From Streptomyces sp. R21 (GTDB lineage Bacteria > Actinomycetota > Actinomycetes > Streptomycetales > Streptomycetaceae), in assembly GCF_041051975.1 (NCBI RefSeq), contig NZ_CP163435.1, positions 6,923,001-6,987,000 on the forward strand: a stretch of DNA of 64,000 nt. The letters are read 5' to 3'. Within the stretch, counting starts at the first letter, position 1, and each line of letters begins with the position of its first letter. Positions 57,716-64,000 of the stretch are shown in pieces. The position numbers were made by a program, and so were the translations under genes. Below the pieces are notes generated by a model. It was given only the letters and a program-made list of their open reading frames with translations, was not told the origin of the DNA and searched no databases.

Positions 57716-59653
57716 TTCAACATCTAGCCACGGATTCGCTTCCGCTTCCGGTTCCGTTTCCGCTGTCGCCGCACGTAGGACGGCTCGCGCCACCGCATCG
57801 GCGTCCGAAAGTGTGACCGAATCCACCCCTGGCCGCGCCCCTGCCGCGGTCACCCAGTGCACGCCCTCCGTCGGCACGCCGAGGGCGAACCGCCGTGTGT
57901 GCACCCGGCCTTGACGGTCGATCAGACGGTACGGGCGCGGTGTTACGTCCAGCCCTCCCGTCTCGTAACCGTCCACGGTGTGCGGGCGGCACTGTCCCGT
58001 CCGCAGGAGCCCGGCGAGCAACTCGTCGGCCGTCCGCTTGAGGTCCGGTTCCGGCAGCCGCGCCTCGACGAGGGCGGTCGCCCGTACGGCAGAACCCGGC
58101 ACGTCGGGGGAGTGCGCGACCCACGCCCCGCCCTCCGCCCGCACCTCCAGCCGCGGGCCCACCACCTCCAGGACGCCCGCCTCGATCAGCGCGGCCATCT
58201 CCTCGATGCGCCGGCGGGGCGGGCCGATGGAGAGGAAGGCGTTGAGCGGCGTGTACCAACGGTCCAGGTGCTCCCGGCGCGAGACACCCGAAAGACCGCC
58301 GTGGTCCACGATCCGCCGCAGCTCGTTGCGCAGATCGCGCAGCACGTCCAGGGCGGCCTTCAACGGGCCCTCGACGTTCCCGAGCGCGGCCTGTTCGGCG
58401 TCCTCGCGCAGATACGCCAGCAGCCAGCCCCGCCACTCGGCGGCCCGGGCGAAGACACGTCCGGCGTACGGCCGCGACAGCCGCTCCCAGGACCAGCGCT
58501 CGGCGAGCGGGATGCCGAACTCGTCGAGAAGCACGGCCTCTTGGGGGCTCCGGTGCGGCACGGAGAGAAAGCGGTCCCTGAAGTCGCCGTCCGCGCGAGC
58601 CGGTCCCAACAGCCCCTCGTAGTAGACGACCTCCACCTCCTTCGCCACCAACGGCCATATCTCGCCGAGGAAATCGGGTGCGTCACCGGAGTCGGCCCGT
58701 TTACGGAAGAGGGAGATCACCTCGTCGGTGACGACCAGGGGGGTGTGGCGGCCGTACGGGCCCTTCGCGTTGTCGCCGCGGGCCTGGTACGGGACGCCTC
58801 GGCGCGAACCGGCGTACAGGCGCGGCTCGTTGCCCGAGCGTTCGTAGCGCAGGCCCTGTGCGGCGCGGGTGAAGCGTCCGCCGCGGCCGGTGGTCAACAG
58901 GGCCATGTGGTCGAAGAAGTTGAGGCCGAGGCCGCGCAGCAGGACGGGCTCGTCGGGGGCGAGGCAGGAGAGGTCGACGTCGGCCGGATTGGCGGGCGGG
59001 ATGTGGCGCAGACCGTGCGCAGCGGCGTACGTCCCGAGGTGCTGCTGCTCCCGGTGCGCGCGCAGCGGCAGGTGGCCCTGGGCGAGGACCACCGCGGTGA
59101 GGCCGGACAGGGTGCGGCCGTTGGAGAGGGCGAGGGTCTGGCGGCCGTCGGGCGCGTCGTCGAGCCGTGTCGCACGTGCCGTGTGCACCTCGACGCGCAC
59201 CTCGGGCGGGGCCCCGCGCACCACCTCGCCGAAGACCCACTCAAGGTAGCGGCCGTACTGCGCGCGGGTCGGGTAGTCGTCCGGGCCCAGCGCGTCGGGC
59301 GCCCAGGCGTACAGGCTCGGGCCCGGGCGGATGGGCCCCGAGCAGTCCACGCTGTCGTCGGTGAAGAGGGTCACCTGCGAAGCCACGGTGTTCATCAGCA
59401 GGTGCGGCGACTGCGCGGTCCGCCAGACGCGGCCGGGCCCCGGCGTCGCCGGATCGACGACGTGAACGGTCAACCGCGCGCCCGGCGCGAGCAGTTCCGG
59501 CGCGGAGGCGCACAGCCGCTCCAGGACGCTGGTGCCGCGCGGCCCGGCGCCGACGAGAGCGACGGAGACGTGCGGCGGGCCGGCGGACGCGGCGGTCGAT
59601 TCCGTGACCGCGATCCCTGTGGTCGCTGCTTTCGCTGCGTTCGCTTCAGACAA
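57698..59653 (-). CDS. FAD/NAD(P)-binding protein
   Basis: A 651-residue flavoprotein-like protein. VALVGAGPRGTSVLERL (GxGxxG) opens the domain, VYVVDPATPGPG-like VHVVDPATPGPGRVWRT follows and LLRGLGLNFFDHMALLTTGRGGRFTR lies at mid-chain. It resembles the NAD_binding_9 family in which a flavin fold is fused to extra helical regions. The start is uncertain: TTG 59653 has GGGAG at ideal distance, ATG 59683 is 10 residues longer and has none. It may be an ornithine/amine monooxygenase relative; the substrate is not known. Confidence 0.8.
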   Translation of the reverse strand: MSEANAAKAATTGIAVTESTAASAGPPHVSVALVGAGPRGTSVLERLCASAPELLAPGARLTVHVVDPATPGPGRVWRTAQSPHLLMNTVASQVTLFTDDSVDCSGPIRPGPSLYAWAPDALGPDDYPTRAQYGRYLEWVFGEVVRGAPPEVRVEVHTARATRLDDAPDGRQTLALSNGRTLSGLTAVVLAQGHLPLRAHREQQHLGTYAAAHGLRHIPPANPADVDLSCLAPDEPVLLRGLGLNFFDHMALLTTGRGGRFTRAAQGLRYERSGNEPRLYAGSRRGVPYQARGDNAKGPYGRHTPLVVTDEVISLFRKRADSGDAPDFLGEIWPLVAKEVEVVYYEGLLGPARADGDFRDRFLSVPHRSPQEAVLLDEFGIPLAERWSWERLSRPYAGRVFARAAEWRGWLLAYLREDAEQAALGNVEGPLKAALDVLRDLRNELRRIVDHGGLSGVSRREHLDRWYTPLNAFLSIGPPRRRIEEMAALIEAGVLEVVGPRLEVRAEGGAWVAHSPDVPGSAVRATALVEARLPEPDLKRTADELLAGLLRTGQCRPHTVDGYETGGLDVTPRPYRLIDRQGRVHTRRFALGVPTEGVHWVTAAGARPGVDSVTLSDADAVARAVLRAATAETEPEAEANPWLDVELASID

Positions 59654-59856
59654 AGGGGTGACTCCCAGGCGGGTGGGGCGCATGGCGCGCGTGGGGGCGC
59701 GGGACAGCAAACCGCCCACTGGAAGCGGACGGTCCGCCTCATCATGCCGTCGTACGGTGCGGGAGCCGAGCCCGGGAGCGGAGGATCGGGGCCGGGTGTG
59801 GGATGCGTCACGAGCATCAGGGACATCACACGTAACAACCGCACGCAATGGGCGTA

Positions 59857-61521
59857 TTACGGGACGAGTGCGGACTCCTCCACGGTGTTCAGCCGGGCGG
59901 AGCCGGCGCCTCCCCGCCCCGCCCGCGCCTGTTCGAGCCGCAGGGATGCCGAACGCCCCCGCAGGGTCAGGGTCATCAGCTGGTTGCCGAACCAGGGGCC
60001 GCCGGCCCTGCGCCAGTCGACGGCCGGCCGGCCGCTGCGCCCGTGCCGGGTGAACCGCCGTCCGAGGACCCGTGCGAGACCGCTCCAGCCGAAGCGGAAG
60101 CCGAGCCGGATGGTGAGCGGGACGGAGTTGTGGACGGGGGAGCAGGTCAGCTGGAGGACGCGGGCGTCCGGGCCCGCGCCCCCGGGCCAGGACGGTTCGG
60201 CGATGTAGGCGTGGTGGACGTCACCGGACAGCACGCACACGGTCGCCGGTGCCTCCGGCCCCGACCCCGCCTCGGCGATCAGCTCGGTCAACGCCTCGAA
60301 CGACGCGGGGAAGGCCGCCCAGTGCTCCAAGTCGGCGCGCCTGCGCAGGTATTCGCCGAACCGAGCCCACCGGGCGCCGCGCTCGCCGCGGCACAGCGCG
60401 GTGCTCCACGTCTCGGCGTCGTGGATGAGCGGCGGCAGCAGCCAGGGCAGCGAGGTTCCGACGAGGAGGTGGTCGTACGAGCCGCGGGCGTCCAACGCCT
60501 GTTCCCGCACCCACTGTTCCTCGCCCGGGTCGAGCATCGCGCGGCTCTCCTCGTCGAGGACGCGGGCCGCGCGGCTGTCGACCATCAGCACCCGCACGCG
60601 GCCGAAGTCGCGACGGTAGCTCCAGCGGACGGAGGCAGGGTCGGCGTCGGCGCGGGCCGCGTGGGCGCGCAGGACGTCGGTGCCGTCGGGGGTGGCGCGG
60701 ACGGCGGCGTACAGGACGTCGTCGGCCAGCTCCCGGGGCGAGAGATTGCCGAGGTGCTGATGCACCCAGTACGACATCAGGCCGCTCAGCACCCGCTCGC
60801 GCCACCACGCGGTGGCGCGCATGTCCGCGACCCAGGCGGCGCTGGTGTTCCAGTCGTCGATGACGTCGTGGTCGTCGAAGATCATGCAGCTGGGCACGGT
60901 GGACAGCAGCCAGCGGATCTCGGGGTCGAGCCAGGACTCGTAGTAGAGCCGGGTGTACTCCTCGTAGTCCGCGACCTGGTTGCCCGGGGGATCGGCGAGG
61001 CCGCGGCGGGCGGCGATCCAGCGGCCCGTGGCGTCGGAGGTCTCGTCGGCGTACACCTGGTCGCCGAGCAGCAGGAGGACGTCGGGGCGCTCACCGTCGG
61101 GCGTGGCGGCGATACGGGTGGCCAGGGTGTCCAGGGCGTCGGGGCCCACCGGGTCGTGCTCGTCCTTGGGCGGCGCGGCCCAGCGGCAGGAGCCGAAGGT
61201 GATCAGGACGTCGTCGCCATCGGCGGGCGTGCGGATGGCCGAGGGCGGAAAGGGGGTGCCGGGCAGCGGCCAGACGGGGGCGCCGTCGAGGAGCACCTCG
61301 TACGGGGACGCCGTACCCGGTGTCAGTCCCGTCACCGGCACCAACGCGTAGTGGTGCCCGGCCACTTGGAAGGTCCGTGCCCGGCCCGAGGCGCCGTCGG
61401 CGCAGCGCACCTCGGCGGTGCACGGACGGCTCGCCTCGACCCAGACGGTCGCGGACGAGCCGTCGACGTACCTCAGCAGCGGGCCCAGGCACAGTCTCGC
61501 CACGAGATCACTCCCCTCCAT
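59857..61521 (-). CDS. phoD: Alkaline phosphatase D (PhoD)-family phosphodiesterase
   Basis: A 554-residue metallophosphatase. ITFGSCRWAAPP, LLLGDQVYADET, FDDHDVIDDWN and LSGDVHHAYIAE are the metal motifs in order. There is no twin-arginine signal, so it is cytoplasmic or lacks the classic export. ATG 61521 follows TACCGT (61535-61530) by 8 bases with no Shine-Dalgarno. It acts on phosphodiesters or phosphomonoesters. Confidence 0.9.
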   Translation of the reverse strand: MEGSDLVARLCLGPLLRYVDGSSATVWVEASRPCTAEVRCADGASGRARTFQVAGHHYALVPVTGLTPGTASPYEVLLDGAPVWPLPGTPFPPSAIRTPADGDDVLITFGSCRWAAPPKDEHDPVGPDALDTLATRIAATPDGERPDVLLLLGDQVYADETSDATGRWIAARRGLADPPGNQVADYEEYTRLYYESWLDPEIRWLLSTVPSCMIFDDHDVIDDWNTSAAWVADMRATAWWRERVLSGLMSYWVHQHLGNLSPRELADDVLYAAVRATPDGTDVLRAHAARADADPASVRWSYRRDFGRVRVLMVDSRAARVLDEESRAMLDPGEEQWVREQALDARGSYDHLLVGTSLPWLLPPLIHDAETWSTALCRGERGARWARFGEYLRRRADLEHWAAFPASFEALTELIAEAGSGPEAPATVCVLSGDVHHAYIAEPSWPGGAGPDARVLQLTCSPVHNSVPLTIRLGFRFGWSGLARVLGRRFTRHGRSGRPAVDWRRAGGPWFGNQLMTLTLRGRSASLRLEQARAGRGGAGSARLNTVEESALVP

Positions 61522-61582
61522 CGCCCCGTACGGTACGGAACGACGGAGGGGAATGGGGAGGTTCCTGACAGGAACCCGGCGA

Positions 61583-62227
61583 TCAGCAGCCGCTGAGGAC
61601 CGACGACAGCTTGGACTTCTCGGCGGAGTCGACGGAGAGGTCGTAGTAGTACTTCACCTGGACCCAGGCGCGGACGTAGGTGCACGCGTACGAGCTGAGC
61701 GGGGGCATCCACTCGGCCGGGTCCTGGTCGCTCTTCTGCTGGTTCACGTTGTCCGTGACAGCGATGAGCTGCGGGCGGGTCACGTCGTTGGCGAAGGCCT
61801 GCCGCTGGGCGGTGGTCCAGTTGCGGGCGCCGGAGTCCCAGGCCTCGGCGAGCGGGACGAGGTGGTCGATGTCGAGGTCGGAGGCGGCGGTCCAGGTGGC
61901 GCCGTCGTAGACGGAGTACCAGCTGCCGCTGGTGGCCGTGCAGGCGGAGTTGGTGACGACGTTCGAACCGTCCCGCTTGAGGACGTACTCGCGGGTGTTG
62001 CAGGTGCCGCTGATGGTGATCCAGGTCGGGAACAGATCCCGGCTGTAGCCGGTCCGGACCTCGGTCGCCACGTCCAGGGAGGCGAGGTAGGTGCGGGCGG
62101 TGGCGGCGCTGACCGGGGTGGGCAGCGCGGCGGAGGCGGCCGGACCGTTGAAAAGTCCGACCGAGGCTATGAGAGCACTGAGCGCGGCGACTATGCTGAG
62201 CCGTCGACGCGCGTAGACCTTCGCCAT
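61583..62227 (-). CDS. Secreted HNH endonuclease family protein (GmrSD/DUF1524-like)
   Basis: A 214-residue exported protein. The N-terminus AKVYARRRLSIVAALSALIASVGLF leads to a cleavage after PAASA. DLDIDHLVPLAEAWDSGA is the HNH-related metal motif (His of DIDH) and the region FANDVTRPQLIAVTDNVNQQKSD carries the Asn. The four cysteines (GTCN, SACT, YACT, SGC) form two likely disulfides. GGGAG precedes ATG 62227. It may be a secreted nuclease. It lies beside phoD, convenient for scavenging phosphate from DNA. Confidence 0.9.
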   Translation of the reverse strand: MAKVYARRRLSIVAALSALIASVGLFNGPAASAALPTPVSAATARTYLASLDVATEVRTGYSRDLFPTWITISGTCNTREYVLKRDGSNVVTNSACTATSGSWYSVYDGATWTAASDLDIDHLVPLAEAWDSGARNWTTAQRQAFANDVTRPQLIAVTDNVNQQKSDQDPAEWMPPLSSYACTYVRAWVQVKYYYDLSVDSAEKSKLSSVLSGC

Positions 62228-62417
62228 GCGAACTCCCTTTGAGTGGGGGGAAGTTGAGGTGCGAGCGGGGAAATGCTCGCGGCGCTCGGTTTCCGGAGGA
62301 TGTGGGGCAGGTAAGAAGCTAGTGACGTGCTCATGACACGACAAGGTCCCTGACGGGATCGGTCGGGACCAAAGGCCCTACGGGGGCCGCGCGGGATTCG
62401 CGTACGATGGACGGCGC

Positions 62418-62533
62418 AGAAGGGGAGTAGCTCTTCGCCGGACCGTCGACATACTGCTCAGCTCGTCTGAGCCGGCGCCCGGAGGCAGGCCTCGTCCAGG
62501 GGGTCGGCCAGCGAGACCTTCGGCAAGCAGTGC
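62418..62533 (+). ncRNA. yybP-ykoY (manganese) riboswitch
   Basis: The conserved elements are seen in order: GGGGAGTAGC (62422-62431), GTCGACATACTG (about 62445-62456), the variable stem, and GGTC ... GCGAGACCTTCGG near 62502-62523. This class binds Mn2+ and turns on Mn exporters. TACGAT at 62403-62408 is a likely -10, putting the transcript start just before the aptamer. Expression platform: hairpins cccgtgcccatggcacggg and tgtgctgc/gcagcaca follow, then ggtggggcagccccgacc just before the ribosome site. Confidence 0.88.
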
Positions 62534-62639
62534 ACCGACCCGTGCCCATGGCACGGGAGCTCTTGTGTGCTGCCGTGCCGAGGTGTCGCAGCACAGTCAC
62601 AGCACTCTCGGTGGGGCAGCCCCGACCGATTGAGGAACC

Positions 62640-63221
62640 TTGATCAGCATCACCGTCCTGGCGCTCGTCTTCGGCGTCGTCTTCCTCGCCGAACTGCCGG
62701 ACAAGACGGCCCTCGCCGGGCTCGTCCTCGGCACGCGCTACCGCGCCTCGTACGTCTTCGTGGGCGTCGCCGCCGCCTTCGCGCTCCATGTCGCCCTCGC
62801 CGTCGCGGCGGGCAGCGTCCTCACGCTCCTGCCCCAGCAGATCCTGCACGCGCTGACCGGTGTGCTCTTCCTCGGCGGCGCGGCCGTGTTGCTGATGAAG
62901 AAGGATGAGGATGAGGGGGAGGTGCGCAAGCCCGAGAACCAGAGCTTCTGGAAGGTCTCGGGGGCGGGCTTCATGCTCATTCTGGTCGCCGAGTTCGGCG
63001 ATCTCACGCAGATCATGACGGCGAACCTCGCGGCCCGCTACGACGACCCGCTCTCCGTCGGCCTCGGCGCGGTGCTCGCGCTGTGGGCGGTGGCCGGGCT
63101 CGGCATCGTCGGCGGCCGGGCGCTGATGAAGCGGGTGCCGCTGCGGCTGATCACCAAGGTGGCGGCCGTGCTGATGCTGGCGCTGGGGCTCTGGAGCCTC
63201 TACGAGGCGGTGTCGGACTGA
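62640..63221 (+). CDS. UPF0016 (TMEM165/GDT1) manganese exporter
   Basis: A 193-residue membrane protein with six spans. The twin signatures are AELPDKT (17-23) and AEFGDLTQ (117-124), whose acidic residues bind Mn2+. It exports Mn2+ and protects against its excess. The start is TTG 62640 with GAGGAA just upstream. The riboswitch upstream makes expression Mn-dependent. The acidic loop KKDEDEGEVRKPEN links the two repeats. Confidence 0.94.
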   Translation: MISITVLALVFGVVFLAELPDKTALAGLVLGTRYRASYVFVGVAAAFALHVALAVAAGSVLTLLPQQILHALTGVLFLGGAAVLLMKKDEDEGEVRKPENQSFWKVSGAGFMLILVAEFGDLTQIMTANLAARYDDPLSVGLGAVLALWAVAGLGIVGGRALMKRVPLRLITKVAAVLMLALGLWSLYEAVSD

Positions 63222-63353
63222 GCGGTCCGGTGAACGGAAGGCGTCCGTCCGGTGTCCGTACGAGGTCCCGGCGGGGTCCCTGTGCATCGTCCCTGGTCAG
63301 AAGTGGTGGCGCAAAGGGCGTCCCGTTTTGTATCGTGGAGGAACAAAGTGGCT

Positions 63354-63383
63354 CCCGCCCGCACTCCCTGACCGGCGGGCGGG
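63354..63383. promoter_or_regulatory. Hairpin between UPF0016 and HAD genes
   Basis: CCCGCCCGC (63354-63362) and GCGGGCGGG (63375-63383) form a 9-bp stem with a 12-base loop. It could be a terminator of the UPF0016 transcript or a leader element of the HAD gene. A TTTGTATCGT stretch upstream (63328 onward) may be that gene's promoter. Confidence 0.45.
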
Positions 63384-63475
63384 GCCGCCTTGTCCCGGGG
63401 GCCGTAATCGCGGCCCCTTACCTGCGTTTCTGCACTTCCGCATTTCCCGCGTTTCCTGCGCTCTGGAGCCTGCCG

Positions 63476-64000
63476 ATGACGGCCACGACCGTTTCCGTTC
63501 TGACCGCCCGCGCCCTCCTGCTCGACATGGACGGCACCCTCGTCAACTCGGACGCCGTCGTGGAACGCTGCTGGCGCCGCTGGGCCGAGCGGCAAGGGCT
63601 CGACGGGGACGAGGTCATGAAGGTCGTCCACGGACGGCAGGGGTACGCCTCCATGGCCGTACTGCTGCCCGACCGGCCCATGGCGCAGAACCACGCGGAC
63701 AACGCGCGCATGCTCGCCGAGGAGACCGCGGACATGGACGGCGTCGTCGCCGTCCCCGGCGCCGAGGCGTTCCTCGCCTCCCTCGCCGGGCTGCCGCACG
63801 CGCTCGTGACCTCCGCGGACGTCGGCCTGTCCACCGCGCGGATGGCCGCCGCGGGGCTGGGGCTGCCCGACGTGCGGATCACCGCCGAGTCCGTCGGCGC
63901 GAGCAAGCCGGATCCCGAGGGGTTCCTGAAGGGCGCCGCCGAACTCGGCATCGCGCCCGAGGACTGCGTGGTCTTCGAGGACTCCGGGGCCGGGATCACC
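63476..64000 (+). CDS. HAD-superfamily phosphatase, 3' truncated by window edge
   Basis: The first 175 residues of a HAD-IA phosphatase. Motif I is LLLDMDGTLVNSD (Asp14-like), motif II ALVTSADVG, motif III lysine in GASKPDPEGFL and motif IV VVFEDSGAGIT. The cap between residues 20 and 90 is the four-helix type. GGAG lies 8 bases before ATG 63476. It belongs to the phosphoglycolate/sugar-phosphatase group (GPP/YfbT-like). The missing C-terminus is short. Confidence 0.92.
   Translation, partial: MTATTVSVLTARALLLDMDGTLVNSDAVVERCWRRWAERQGLDGDEVMKVVHGRQGYASMAVLLPDRPMAQNHADNARMLAEETADMDGVVAVPGAEAFLASLAGLPHALVTSADVGLSTARMAAAGLGLPDVRITAESVGASKPDPEGFLKGAAELGIAPEDCVVFEDSGAGIT

Overview
The window is high-GC actinobacterial chromosome, almost certainly Streptomyces. 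The fatty-acid operon fasR-fabD-fabH-acpP-fabF, a homodimeric aceE-type pyruvate dehydrogenase E1, DUF3052 and DUF3145 proteins and a terD-rich cluster occur together, as I remember them from the S. coelicolor core chromosome. GTG starts are frequent and G/C dominates third codon positions. I see no phage, transposase, integrase, CRISPR array or secondary-metabolite cluster. The novelty lies in regulatory architecture, dispersed repeats and the ter module.

Layout. 1-6 kb: truncated marR divergent from an oxidoreductase, an Ohr peroxidase, a serine hydrolase and a secreted M14 carboxypeptidase. 6-18.3 kb: an Ala-rich unknown, a nested palindromic repeat, an EI24 membrane protein convergent with a pyroglutamyl-peptidase-like protein, a lysR/dehydrogenase/ridA/yrdB group, tetR beside a GH3 beta-glucosidase, a Pro/Gln-rich membrane protein, aldose epimerase and an SGNH lipoprotein. 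18.4-23.9 kb: DUF3145 and the fatty-acid synthase operon. 24-34.1 kb: pirin, a second nested palindrome, serine hydrolase, GNAT, merR-aldo/keto reductase, DUF4429, an alpha/beta hydrolase, a tetR-MFS pair and a potassium channel. 34.2-38.5 kb: aceE, DUF3052, AhpE-like peroxiredoxin.

38.6-47.7 kb is the ter region: two terD genes, a TerC-like DUF475 membrane protein, a TerF-like protein, a divergent TerD with a disordered tail, then a translationally coupled set of CitE-like aldolase, a fused phosphoribosyltransferase/StiP/PELOTA protein and a HAD phosphatase. By family knowledge this last set resembles the predicted nucleoside-like-metabolite pathway associated with TerD proteins. 47.7-64 kb: FmdB, DUF4383, a MITE-like palindrome, a coiled-coil protein, DUF4097 lipoprotein, tRNA-Val(UAC), an orphan protein, lysR, a repeat-rich intergenic stretch, ketopantoate reductase, MBL hydrolase, DUF2277, DedA, a SodC-like protein apparently lacking zinc ligands, DoxX, an FAD/NAD(P)-binding protein, PhoD phosphatase, a secreted HNH nuclease, a yybP-ykoY (Mn) riboswitch with its UPF0016 transporter and a truncated HAD phosphatase.

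A recurring theme is an apparently leaderless start. At least sixteen coding starts, including seven transcription regulators, lie 6-8 bases after a TANNNT-type -10 hexamer and have no Shine-Dalgarno sequence. I used this spacing to decide several starts.
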